A stretch of 45,851 bases of DNA, from the NCBI RefSeq assembly GCF_023516615.1, contig NZ_JAMGBF010000104.1:1-45851 (forward strand). The letters are read 5' to 3'. Shown piece after piece: positions 1 to 6,976 of the stretch. Source of the DNA: Streptomyces panaciradicis. Lineage in GTDB: Bacteria > Actinomycetota > Actinomycetes > Streptomycetales > Streptomycetaceae. Made by a program: the position numbers and the translations under genes. The stretch's first letter is position 1. Every line of letters starts with the position of its first letter. The notes below the pieces were generated by a model. That model was not told the origin of the DNA. It saw only the letters and a list, made by a program, of their open reading frames with translations, and searched no databases.

Positions 1-230
1 CCACCACCCCACCCCCCACCTAAGAGGAGAAACACGGCAGCCATCTCGGCGGGCTGTTCTTCGTCGGCCGGCGCCTCCAGAAACTGCTCGAGGCCGATCG
101 CCCGGCATCTGAGGACGCCTTCGGCGTCCGCCAAGTCCACCCCCACCCGCACGAGTTCGGCTTCAAGCTCCTCCACCCGCACTGCCGCAGCCTCCCACCG
201 CCCCTCCAGAACCACCCCGATCAACGGCAT
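1..230 (-). CDS. Hypothetical protein, N-terminal part, runs off the window
   Basis: An open minus-strand frame begins at an ATG at 228-230, preceded by a good ribosome site (GGAGGGTGG directly upstream), and stays open to the window edge, about 76 residues. Residues 10-60 are rich in Glu, Leu, Val and Arg in a heptad-like pattern (for example VRVEELEAELVRV), suggesting a helical or coiled-coil segment. The last residues become glycine/tryptophan rich and include a TTA leucine codon, rare in Streptomyces, so the frame may already be damaged near the edge. I do not recognise a family with confidence; it resembles small helical proteins of actinomycete accessory regions. Function unknown. Confidence 0.45.
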   Translation of the reverse strand, partial: MPLIGVVLEGRWEAAAVRVEELEAELVRVGVDLADAEGVLRCRAIGLEQFLEAPADEEQPAEMAAVFLLLGGGWGG

Positions 231-450
231 CCACCCTCCACCGCAACTCGATCAGCAACGACCCCACACTCCTGCCACAGCCGCGACCTCATACCTGACC
301 GGCACAACCCGCACACGACGTTCGGAAAGAGAGCGACCTCTCAGCTTGTTCCTTAACCTCCGTCCGGCCCTGGCAGGGTGGGCGATGGGCCCGAGCGTGA
401 GTGGTCGAATCAGGATGCGCCGGTCTGCGGGGCAGTTGCATACTCAGCGC

Positions 451-951
451 ATGGCCCTGCTCTCCGGTCGGTTCCGGGATCCGCGCAGTACCGAGTACGA
501 CTTCATCAGCTTGATCATTGTGCGGTGCCCTGGCTGCGGAGGGGCCGCTCGTGTCGTTCCAGCGCCCGAAGACTCCAATCCCGGAGGTCGGATCCTGTTC
601 AGGGCGCGACGTCTGGTCTGCCGTGGCTGCGGACTGTCGCGGATGTGGAGCGGCCGTCCTGTCACGCTCTCCCGTGGCACAGCTCAACCGGCGACGGATC
701 CATACTTCGGAATGCCGTTGTGGTTCCAGGTTGAGACCCGGCATGGATGGTTGTGGGCGTACAACCTCGAACATCTCGACCTGATCCGCCGTTTCGTAGG
801 AGCGTCGCTGCGAGAACGAGCACCCTGGTACGACACGGGCCAAAAGATGGCCTTGGTGGCCCGCCTTCCGGCATGGATCAAGCGAGCGAAGAACCGAGAC
901 GAGATCCTGCGTGCCGTCAGCCGGATCCACGCCTCCCTGGCTGCCCCCTGA
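451..951 (+). CDS. Conserved hypothetical protein with a zinc ribbon
   Basis: A 166-residue protein when started at the ATG at 451; the frame is open upstream to about 346, but those residues look like translated leader. It carries two knuckles, RCPGCGG near residue 30 and VCRGCGL near residue 57, which together form a four-cysteine zinc ribbon. After it comes a Trp-rich segment (WFQVETRHGWLWAYN), then a basic, helical C-terminus ending near KNRDEILRAVSRIHASL. The architecture fits the TFIIB-type zinc-ribbon hypotheticals common in Streptomyces. It stands alone between a decayed left flank and a membrane-protein remnant. Nucleic-acid or protein binding is possible but is only inferred from the ribbon. 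Confidence 0.75.
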   Translation: MALLSGRFRDPRSTEYDFISLIIVRCPGCGGAARVVPAPEDSNPGGRILFRARRLVCRGCGLSRMWSGRPVTLSRGTAQPATDPYFGMPLWFQVETRHGWLWAYNLEHLDLIRRFVGASLRERAPWYDTGQKMALVARLPAWIKRAKNRDEILRAVSRIHASLAAP

Positions 952-1079
952 CCGGCTTACCAGCGTCGGAACGGCACGCCGGCCATGCGGTGTACCACTC
1001 GCGAAAGTCTGGTCCTGGGGGGAGGCCACCCCATGTGCGATCGTCGAGCCACACTTCGCATTCCGGGGGTCCTGCGCGT

Positions 1080-1340
1080 GTGGGGGTCTGGGCCGTCGTA
1101 GCGGGCCTCGTCCAGCTCATCGTCGCTCTGCGGCGACGCGACCTCGGAGGCCAGTGGGCGATGATCGCCAGCGGCAGCATCTCCGCGCTCGCCGGGATCT
1201 CGTTCTTCCAGAAGGCCGCCGCGCCTCACTCCTCGCTGGCCAATCTGGCCGGCTACGCCCTGCTTGGCGACATCTTCTTCCTCGTCTCTGCGCTGTGCCT
1301 CGGACACAACGCCAGCCGGAGCACCAGTGGGAGCAACTGA
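1080..1340 (+). pseudogene. C-terminal remnant of a DUF308/HdeD-like membrane protein
   Basis: About 86 residues from a possible GTG at 1080 to the stop at 1340 look like a real small integral membrane protein. A hydrophobic helix (VWAVVAGLVQLIVAL) is followed by RRRDLGGQWAMIASG, a second helix around ISALAGISFF, and a third (LAGYALLGDIFFLVSALCLG). The spacing and the GG-W-M-G pattern resemble the paired helices of DUF308/HdeD proteins, which normally have five or six membrane segments. Upstream in this frame the translation is not protein-like, so the N-terminal half is missing. It could also be a short membrane protein in its own right, but a decayed fragment is more likely given the surroundings. 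Confidence 0.5.
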
Positions 1341-1557
1341 CACGACCGACCACACCACCACTATCGACAGCAAGTTGGCCGTCATAGTCATTGGTCGGGA
1401 GGAACGTTGCCGACCGAGTGGCCCACGCCGGGCTCAGCGCGGCCATGATCGAGCAGGACCTCGTTGGTGGTGAATGCTGATCGGAAAATCGATGAGTGGG
1501 AGGGCAGACGGCAGCAACCGGGCCGCTTGCGGACCGGATGACGGTGAGACGGGACGG

Positions 1558-1776
1558 TCAGGCTGATGCCGGGCTGAGGGCGACTTGGTGGCCGAGGGCC
1601 TGGAGTTGGCGGACGACGTCGCGGGTTTGCGGGCGGGGTCGAGGTGACGGCGGTGCCGGCCGGCACCGAGCTCTTGGTAGGAGGCGTCCGGGTCGTTGAT
1701 CAGGTGCCCGGTGATGACGAGTATCGAGCGGGCGACGGCGACCAGGGCTTTGGCGTGGCCGCGGCGTTTACGGCAG
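1558..1776 (-). pseudogene. IS110/IS116-family transposase, C-terminal relic
   Basis: Minus-strand translation from 1775 downward reads CRKRRGHAKALVAVARSILV, then a stretch with YQELGAG and HLDPARK, the typical end of the IS116/IS110/IS902 transposase domain, in which a His-Ala-Lys-Ala-Leu-Val-Ala-Val-Ala-Arg helix precedes the Tyr-x-Asp/Glu-Leu-Gly segment. After DPARK the frame slips by one base; in the next frame it continues TRDVVRQLQALGHQVALSPA and stops at 1558-1560. Only about 70 of the usual 400 residues remain, so the element is dead. Its upstream edge joins directly to an unrelated methyltransferase start, marking a recombination junction at about 1775. Confidence 0.8.
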
Positions 1777-1881
1777 GAGACTGAGGACGTCGTCGAACGA
1801 CGCAGCGAACTCGGCTGGAGGCAACTTCGTATCCGAGATAAGCCATTCGTACACCTCGGCAAGCACGTCATAACCCGCCAC
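1768..1881 (-). pseudogene. N-terminal stub of a class I SAM-dependent methyltransferase
   Basis: A GTG at 1879-1881 lies 7 bases after a GGGAGGT ribosome site and opens a frame reading AGYDVLAEVYEWLISDT and then FAASFDDVLSLLP, stopping at a TAA (1768-1770). The opening Tyr-Asp-x-Leu-Ala-x-x-Tyr-Glu-Trp-Leu is typical of the first helix of small Streptomyces class I methyltransferases, before the glycine-rich SAM motif. The rest of the protein, including every SAM-binding residue, is gone: the frame runs into the IS110 relic, whose sequence supplies the stop. This is therefore a truncated stub, probably created when the IS fragment joined here. Confidence 0.55.
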
Positions 1882-2086
1882 AACCACTACCTCCCTCACG
1901 CGGCAGACTTACGGTAGGACGTCGGTCCATCAGCGGAGCAACCCGGGCACCAGTGGTTTTCGCAAGGAGGGCTCTGACGGTGTTTGTGGGTTGTCAATTG
2001 CCCGTCCGAGTAAATGTCACTGGCTGGCTGACTGATGGAACATGGAGAAGCGCCTATGACTCTCAGACAGAAATCTGATGTGTCAG

Positions 2087-2677
2087 CTATCCGAGCGGTC
2101 TCAGCGCCCGCGCGAGCGCATCGACGGTCACCCCGACGATCGCCCGGAGTTGCTCCGGGCTCGACCCGGCCCTACCCATCACCGCGAGAGACTGGTTCAC
2201 GGCCGCTACGTGTACAGCGAAGCCCTCGGCGTTCTCATCAGACATTCCGCCGGCCTTCAGCGCGGCGCGCAGGCGCGGACGCTGGAGGCCGAACAACTCT
2301 TTGACATGCTCTGCGACGCTCGGGCTCAGCGCCGGACTCGCCATGACCGACTGGGCCATCAGGCATCCGTCAGGCACGGCGGGGTCGGCAATGCGCCCCA
2401 GGGTGACGTCGAAGAACGCACGGACGGCGGCGACGGGGTCCTCGGCCGCGCACGAGAGGGCGGCGTCGAACTTGTCACCATAGCGCTTGGCGTAGCGATC
2501 CAGGCACCGAAGGAAGAGCGTGTCCTTGTCGCCGAGCGAGGAATAGATCGAACTGCGGTTCAGGCCGGTCGCCCGGGACAGGTCGTCGAGCGAGGTGTCG
2601 GCGTAGCCGGAGCGCCAGAACTGGACCATCGCGGCGTCGAGCACCGTGTCCATGTCGAACTGCTTCTTGCCTGCCAT
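2087..2677 (-). CDS. TetR-family transcriptional regulator
   Basis: A 196-residue protein started at the ATG at 2675-2677, chosen because a GGGAGG site lies 9 bases upstream; an ATG three codons earlier would leave no room for it. Residues 1-50 hold the TetR helix-turn-helix: FDMDTVLDAAMVQFWRSGY, TSLDDLSRATGLNRSSIYSS and LGDKDTLFLRCLDRY. The rest is the helical ligand-binding domain, with a VPDGCLMAQSV segment typical of TetR C-domain families. It is read divergently from the alpha/beta hydrolase, and a palindrome sits in the 85-base gap, so repression of the hydrolase and of itself is the likely role. The ligand is unknown, probably a substrate of the hydrolase. Confidence 0.92.
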   Translation of the reverse strand: MAGKKQFDMDTVLDAAMVQFWRSGYADTSLDDLSRATGLNRSSIYSSLGDKDTLFLRCLDRYAKRYGDKFDAALSCAAEDPVAAVRAFFDVTLGRIADPAVPDGCLMAQSVMASPALSPSVAEHVKELFGLQRPRLRAALKAGGMSDENAEGFAVHVAAVNQSLAVMGRAGSSPEQLRAIVGVTVDALARALRPLG

Positions 2678-2695
2678 GCGGCCCATCCTCCCATC

Positions 2696-2713
2696 TTGGA
2701 CTGATCAGTTCAA
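2696..2713. promoter_or_regulatory. Candidate TetR operator
   Basis: TTGGACTGATCAGTTCAA is an 18-base inverted repeat with one mismatched pair (G against T side) around a central TGATCA. It lies between the divergent tetR and hydrolase genes, 19 bases upstream of the tetR start, which is the usual position for TetR-family autoregulation. Binding is inferred. Confidence 0.55.
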
Positions 2714-2762
2714 GACGTGCTAGCGTCGAATCACGGTCCACCCGCCTCGATGGAGGATTCCC

Positions 2763-3662
2763 ATGGCCAACCCCGTCCCCGCCCTGCCCCTGCATGACCT
2801 GGCAGGATTCACGCACCGCTGGGTCGACGCCGACGGCGTCCGCCTGCACGCCGTCGAAGGCGGTCGGCCGGACGGACCAACCGTCGTCCTGCTCACCGGG
2901 TTCCCGCAAACGTGGTGGGCCTGGCGAAAGGTCATGCCTGCTCTCGCCGATCGGTTCCGGGTCATAGCGATCGACCGGCCGGGCCAAGGCAATTCCGAGC
3001 ATCCGGAGCTCAGCTACGACACGCACACGGTCGCCGCACACATCCAGGCCGCCGTGAACGCTCTCGGCGTGCGGGACTACTGGCTCGCCGGGCACGACAT
3101 CGGCGCCTGGGTCGCCTTCTCCCTCGCCCTGAACTACGAGAGCCGACTGCACGGGGTCGCGTTGCTCGACGCCGGAATTCCCGGTATCACCATGCCGGAA
3201 GCGATCCCCCTCGACCCGACTCTGGCGGTCAAGACCTGGCACTTCGCGTTCCACGTGGTGCCCGATCTCCCCGAGACACTGATAGCCGGCCGCGAGCGGG
3301 AATACATCAGCTGGTTCCTGAAGACCAAGTCCCTCGCGCCCGACGCGTTCGAGGAAGCAGAGCTCGACCACTACGGCACGGCCCTCGCCGTCGATGGCGG
3401 CCTGCACGCCGGCCTCGCCTACTACCGCCACGCCGCCGAGTCCGCGCGCAAGAACCGCGCGGCACTCGAGCAGCGGCGACTGACCGCGCCCGTCCTCGGA
3501 ATTTCCAGCAGCCACGGCTCGATCCCGGATATGGCGGCCTCCATCAGCCCGTGGGCCGAGAACGTGACCGGCGTCATCGTGCCCGACGCCGGTCACTACA
3601 TCCCCGAGGAGCAGCCCGAGGCCGTCGCCGCCGCCCTCACCGACTTCTTCAGCGGCCGTTAG
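2763..3662 (+). CDS. Alpha/beta hydrolase, epoxide hydrolase/dehalogenase type
   Basis: A 299-residue protein starting at the ATG at 2763, 8 bases after a GGAGG site. The nucleophile elbow reads GHDIGAW near residue 113, with aspartate where serine hydrolases have serine; this marks the epoxide hydrolase/haloalkane dehalogenase/fluoroacetate dehalogenase branch. The oxyanion segment is LLTGFPQTWWAW near residue 45, followed by IDRPGQGNSEHP, and the catalytic histidine is in DAGHYIPEEQPE near the C-terminus. A helical cap lies around residues 140-220. Such enzymes open epoxides or remove halide through an alkyl-enzyme ester. It is cytosolic, with no signal peptide, and divergent from a TetR regulator that probably controls it. 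The substrate cannot be read from sequence. Confidence 0.9.
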   Translation: MANPVPALPLHDLAGFTHRWVDADGVRLHAVEGGRPDGPTVVLLTGFPQTWWAWRKVMPALADRFRVIAIDRPGQGNSEHPELSYDTHTVAAHIQAAVNALGVRDYWLAGHDIGAWVAFSLALNYESRLHGVALLDAGIPGITMPEAIPLDPTLAVKTWHFAFHVVPDLPETLIAGREREYISWFLKTKSLAPDAFEEAELDHYGTALAVDGGLHAGLAYYRHAAESARKNRAALEQRRLTAPVLGISSSHGSIPDMAASISPWAENVTGVIVPDAGHYIPEEQPEAVAAALTDFFSGR

Positions 3663-3712
3663 TGCTCTAGCAGGAGGGCGATCCCCATAGCCGTCGGGGG
3701 CCCGTCAGTACG

Positions 3713-4227
3713 TCAGCCTTCGAATCGGAACCATTCGACGTCGGCATCCAGCAGTAGCTGCAGGACAATGCGGTGCGTAGCGCCGGCCTTCACTTCGACG
3801 CCGCCGTCTGTCCCTCCATCCGAGACGTACATGACGAGTCCCGGAGCGGCATAGAAGCGGGTCGGTGCCCACGGCCAGAAGGGGCGCAGAGGCACCGGGT
3901 GGAGCTTCTTGGTGAGCCGCTCGGCTTGGTGAGCTGTGAGGTTCCAGGCCTCCGCCGTTTAGGGGGCGCTCATTACGGCTTCGAAAAGGGAGAATTGGAT
4001 GAGGAAGCCGCTGAAAGGCGCCTTCTCTGCGATGGGGTGTGTGTCGAACTCACGGAACCAGAGCGTTGGGTCGGGTTCTTGATCGGAACCTGTCCACAGC
4101 AGGCCCCAGCAGAAGCATCCCTGGTTCTCGTCACCAAAGACCTTCAGTTCGCCCGGGTAGTCGGTACGAAGCTCGTGTTCGGGGACGATGTGATGGTGGA
4201 ATCCGAGTGCGGCCGGTCGCTGCAGCG
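3713..4227 (-). pseudogene. Conserved Streptomyces hypothetical, N-terminally truncated with an internal TAA
   Basis: Read on the minus strand from about 4227, one frame gives clearly protein-like sequence: GFHHHIVPEHELRTDYPGEL, then KVFGDENQGCFCWGLLWTGS, WFREFDTHPIAEKAPFSG and FLIQFSLFEAVMSAP. A TAA (3959-3961) interrupts it, and the same frame continues AEAWNLTAHQAERLTKKLHP, LRPFWPWAPTRFYAAPGLVM and AGATHRIVLQLL to the stop at 3713. The continuity suggests a single point mutation, perhaps CAA to TAA. The N-terminus is missing: the frame ends at an IS630-like terminus at 4228. It resembles a Streptomyces family often annotated next to or as SMI1/KNR4 (SUKH) proteins; I am unsure of the family but confident it was one gene. 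Confidence 0.6.
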
Positions 4228-4250
4228 CTAGAGATCTTTAACGGTTGGGG
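4228..4250. repeat. IS630-type terminus, first copy (relic)
   Basis: The 23 bases starting CTAGAGATCTTT match the IS630 relic terminus at 4984-5006 in 20 positions and in the same orientation. Here no IS630 transposase follows. The copy lies exactly where the minus-strand gene 3713-4227 loses its N-terminus, so it looks like a scar of an inserted and mostly lost element. CTAG is the kind of TA-containing target IS630 elements use. Confidence 0.55.
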
Positions 4251-4559
4251 TTACGAAGGAGTACATCCGCTTGGGCGGGCCGTGGGCGCCGCGCGGAGCC
4301 AAAGGTTTGGCAAGGTCGACCGCCATCGGTGGCAGGCTGCTGCTCGCCATAGCTGTCGCATACGACATCTACGATGTGGCGACGCCGCCGAGCGGCCCAG
4401 CGCACACAGACGGCCGTGCACGACGGGGCGAGCGTGGCGGGCCGGCTTGCGAGCGCGGGCTACGGTGCCAGGGCCGGCTCCTTCGACGGGCCGGTCGGGC
4501 TGTGGTCGGCAGCGGGATCGGCGAGGGCGAGTGTGGACGAAATCGAGGATCGGTTCCAG
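4250..4559 (+). pseudogene. C-terminal tail of a polymorphic-toxin-like protein, frameshifted
   Basis: The first frame reads KEYIRLGGPWAPRGAKGLAR and GGRLLLAIAVAYDIYDVAT; near 4380 the frame shifts and continues AVHDGASVAGRLASAGYGAR, GSFDGPVGLWSAAGS and VDEIEDRF. This AYDIYDVA, then AVHDGASVAG, then glycine/alanine-rich segment and EIEDRF ending matches the glycine-zipper tails that close many actinobacterial polymorphic toxins and RHS/WXG-linked proteins. No N-terminal delivery region is present: the sequence begins at the IS630-like scar. Its end overlaps the start of the next gene, as in toxin-immunity pairs. The reading is by resemblance and needs a profile search. Confidence 0.5.
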
Positions 4560-4997
4560 ATGAGGAACTGGCTGGCAAGGCTGCTCAGGAAGGAGCGGCA
4601 CCGCAGTGCGGAAGAGGACTCGGCAGCGGTCTCGTCGCCGGGCCCGGTGTGGAGCGATCCGGAGATCCCGGACGAGGAGCGCGCGGTTCTGCTCGTGTGC
4701 CTCCTCGAAGACCCCACGGCACGCGAGGACGAGCAGGAGGACGCGGCGTCGGATCTGGAGTTCCTCTCTGGTCCGTTCGTCGAGGCGGCCTTGATCCGGG
4801 CCATCCGGGACGGCGACTTCAACAGCGACCTAGCGCAGGCCTGCGCCGAGTCCCTCGCCGGCATCTGGGCCAGGCAGGGCCACGTCGATGCCGCCTTCCT
4901 GGCGGAACTGCGCGGCCTGGCGAAGGAGCTGATCTTCGGCATCCTCGGCAACCGTGCCCCGCACTTGCTGCCCCCTAACGCCCCTAGAGATCTTTGA
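4560..4997 (+). pseudogene. Acidic helical protein, possible immunity protein, 3' end cut by an IS630 terminus
   Basis: From the ATG at 4560 the frame reads MRNWLARLLRKERHRSAEED, then an acidic segment (WSDPEIPDEERAVLLVCLLE, DEQEDAASDLEFLSGPFVEA) and regular helices (ALIRAIRDGDFNSDLAQACA, ESLAGIWARQGHVDAAFLAE). Helix pairs of this kind resemble short HEAT-like immunity proteins of the Imm families. The frame ends at 4997 only because the CTAGAGATCTTTGA terminus of the IS630 relic supplies a TGA, so the natural C-terminus is lost. It directly follows the toxin-like tail, and an ATGA overlap exists in another frame, supporting a former pair. The immunity role is inferred from position. Confidence 0.5.
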
Positions 4998-5006
4998 CGC
5001 CTGGGG
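4984..5006. repeat. IS630 relic terminus, second copy
   Basis: CTAGAGATCTTTGACG and the next bases form the outer end of the IS630 relic next to its transposase C-terminus. It truncates the preceding plus-strand gene and matches the scar at 4228-4250 in 20 of 23 positions. Confidence 0.6.
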
Positions 5007-5530
5007 ACGCGGCGGTTGGAGGTTGAGGCCGGTTTTGGCGATGAGGCCATCGATGAGGCCGGGTCGGTACTGCATCTGTTTGAGCCGGGTTTTCACCAGT
5101 ACGGCGAGCTCGTCGAGGCTGTGTTTGGTGAGGTTGGCCAGGGACCGGTTTGGGTGCGACCGCACGCCCTCGACCGGGTTGAACTCCGGAGCGTATGGCG
5201 GCAACTGGTAGACGGTCAGGCATTATCGGGCGTCGATCAGCCGCCGCTGGTGCGGCTGACGTGCGTGTTCAAATTGTCCCGGACCAGCACGACCGGGCCA
5301 CCGAGCTGCTGGTGAGCGGCATCCAGCAGGTAGGCGTAGTCGGTCTCGGCGAAGCCCTTGCCTCGGTCTTTGGCGGGGCCGCGGTCGAGGTGGATGCGAT
5401 GGATCAGCCGTGGTCGGTGGCCGCCGGCCTTGGTGCAGATCAACGCCGCCGTCGAGACCCGTTTGGTACCCGCGGCGGTGACCTTCAGGCACTCCTCGCC
5501 GATGCCCTGCCCGGTTGCGGCGACGACCCC
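4984..5530 (-). pseudogene. IS630-family transposase (DDE_3), degenerate C-terminal half
   Basis: Minus-strand frames give two blocks of an IS630 DDE endonuclease. Block one (about 5530-5240) reads TAAGTKRVSTAALICTKAG, FAETDYAYLLDAAHQQLGGP and VVLVRDNLNTHVS, which carries the second catalytic Asp (in VRDNLNTH). Block two (about 5230-5020) reads LTVYQLPPYAPEFNPVEGV, with the third catalytic residue Glu in NPVEG, then SLANLTKHSLDELAVLVKTR and QMQYRPGLIDGLIAKTG. A frameshift separates the blocks near 5235, and the second frame also has a TAA just before it (5223-5225). The N-terminal helix-turn-helix half is missing beyond about 5530. The element cannot be active. Confidence 0.85.
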
Positions 5531-5608
5531 CACAGCTAGAAACCCGCTTCACCAGGGGCCGCGACCGCCCACAGCCCCGGCACCAGCCCCGCACGAAAGG
5601 CCCCACGA

Positions 5609-5854
5609 ATGCCCACGCAGCGGCTCACCGAGATGCCCGACAACGTGCGACGGCTGATCGTAAAGGCCAAGGGCAGCCCTGTCGTCGACATCACCATGAT
5701 CCGCGCAGGCCTGAACAGCGCCATCCCGTCCGGCTGCGGGTCATCGACCCCGAAGGCACCCCTGGCGGCGCGGCATCGAAGTCGCCAGGCGATGGCTGCG
5801 CGAGAGCGGGAACACCCTCAGTACTTGTCAGTCACTACAGGCAACCGAAGGTAG
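5609..5854 (+). pseudogene. Unrecognised short coding remnant
   Basis: An ATG at 5609 starts a frame reading MPTQRLTEMPDNVRRLIVKA and KGSPVVDITMIRAGLNSAI, which looks protein-like. After about residue 40 this frame becomes atypical, while the two other frames show protein-like pieces (VRLRVIDPEG, then GIEVARRWLRESGNTLS). That suggests one small gene damaged by frameshifts. I do not recognise the family. It lies between the broken end of the IS630 relic and the zinc-finger gene, so it may be part of the sequence once flanking the element. There is no clear ribosome site. Confidence 0.3.
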
Positions 5855-5892
5855 CAGCCAGTGTCTGGCATCCACACGGGTCGGATACGACG

Positions 5893-6315
5893 TCAAGCGC
5901 GGCGCGGGTCGGGTCGGGCGCAGTGGACACAGGTGGTCGCTGCCGGACGGATCTCCAGGCGCTCGGGCGGAACCGTTCCGCCGCAGACTTCGCACTGCCC
6001 GTATTCGCCCCGTTCGAGTCGTTCCAGTGCCCGGTCCAGTTCTTCCAGGTGCTGGCGCGCCTGGGCCAGCAGGGCGACAACGTGAGCGCGCTCGAAGGCG
6101 GTGGTGCCGCCTTCGGGGTCGTGCTCGTCGTCTACCGCCACCAAGGCGTTCGCCGCGACAATCCCGTCGAAGTCGCGGCTGAGTGCTGCCGCCCGAGCGA
6201 GGGTGTCCGCGCGGTCGGCCGCGAGGCGTGCGCGGGCGGTCGGGAAGCGGGGCGGGCCGGACTCATCGTGGCCCTGCTGGGATACATGACCCATGCTGGG
6301 ACAACGCTGATTCAT
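5893..6315 (-). CDS. DksA/TraR-family C4-type zinc finger protein
   Basis: The central and C-terminal parts are diagnostic: a helical hairpin (ALLAQARQHLEELDRALERL) runs into ERGEYGQCEVCGGTVPPERL and then TTCVHCARP, giving the two CxxC pairs of the DksA/TraR zinc finger, preceded by the usual E-x-G-x-Y/F-G-x-C. The earlier helix (RARLAADRADTLARAAALSR) and an acidic turn (VDDEHDPEG) fit the coiled-coil tip. Proteins of this family bind the RNA polymerase secondary channel; Streptomyces encodes several small versions with mostly unknown targets. The start is uncertain: ATGs at 6354, 6315 and 6294 are possible, and 6315 (140 residues) has a weak purine-rich site upstream. It has no operon partner. 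Confidence 0.85.
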   Translation of the reverse strand: MNQRCPSMGHVSQQGHDESGPPRFPTARARLAADRADTLARAAALSRDFDGIVAANALVAVDDEHDPEGGTTAFERAHVVALLAQARQHLEELDRALERLERGEYGQCEVCGGTVPPERLEIRPAATTCVHCARPDPRRA

Positions 6316-6976
6316 GTTTCCCGATTCCCTCTCCGCATCCCGCTGCTCTCCCATGTTGGAAGGTGGCGCTGGGGCAGTCGCTTCCTGTTGAAGGAACTGC
6401 TCCGCGTGGGGTGCGCGGCTTCATTGGTCACGGCAAGCGGTTCCGGCCTCCGTGAGAGACACCTTCTGTTTCGCAACGATCCGCTGCCACTTCGCTTCTC
6501 TGATCCAGGCAGCAGGAATCGCTGCTCCGGGTCGGGCCCATCATCGGCGCTGGTGTGTCACCGCAGGGCGTGGAACGGCTCGTATCGAAAGGCCGGCCGT
6601 CCCTCGCCCCCGGCTTCAGGAGCGTAGCGCGGTTCGATGCTCAGATTAGGGCGGCGCCGGAGGGGGCGGGTTGAGGAAACCGTCAGGCAGCGACTCAATC
6701 TCGCCGAGCCGCCGCGGCTGCTGCCAATCGCTCCTCTTGCCAGTGCAGTGCAAGGAAGAGGGCCAGGAGAAGACCGTCAGGTAGCGACTCACCCTCGCCG
6801 GGCAGCCGCACTCGGATGGGGCGGGTGCCGCGTCCGAGCGGGCGGTGCTGGTGCCCCGGCCGGGCCGCTACTGCGTGGTTCTCGCTCTCCCGGACCGGGT
6901 ACCCGAGGCCACGGCCGGACGCTGACTGCGCCACGGCGGCGAGCGAAGCCCTGCCGCGGTGGAAGGGAGGGCCAGG
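6316..6976. other. Region without a convincing gene
   Basis: I see no open frame with protein-like sequence between the zinc-finger gene and the DUF488 gene. The stretch holds a degenerate direct repeat (separate entry) and a short plus-strand piece (RPGRYCVVLALPDRVPEATA at about 6850-6915) that might be the end of a decayed gene. Confidence 0.4.
6679..6809. repeat. Imperfect direct repeat pair
   Basis: ACCGTCAGGCAGCGACTC at 6679 recurs as ACCGTCAGGTAGCGACTC at 6773, and the similarity continues for about 35 bases (through TCGCCGAGCCGC versus TCGCCGGGCAGCCGC). The copies are 94 bases apart in a non-coding stretch. They may be a duplication or regulatory repeats; nothing links them to a gene. 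Confidence 0.55.

Noticed and set aside
2475..3596. A 373-codon minus-strand open frame opposite the hydrolase
   Set aside because: It is a high-GC shadow of the alpha/beta hydrolase gene, whose own frame has family motifs.
4250..4997. A complete, active toxin-immunity or anti-phage system
   Set aside because: The toxin part lacks its N-terminus and is frameshifted, and the partner lacks its natural C-terminus.
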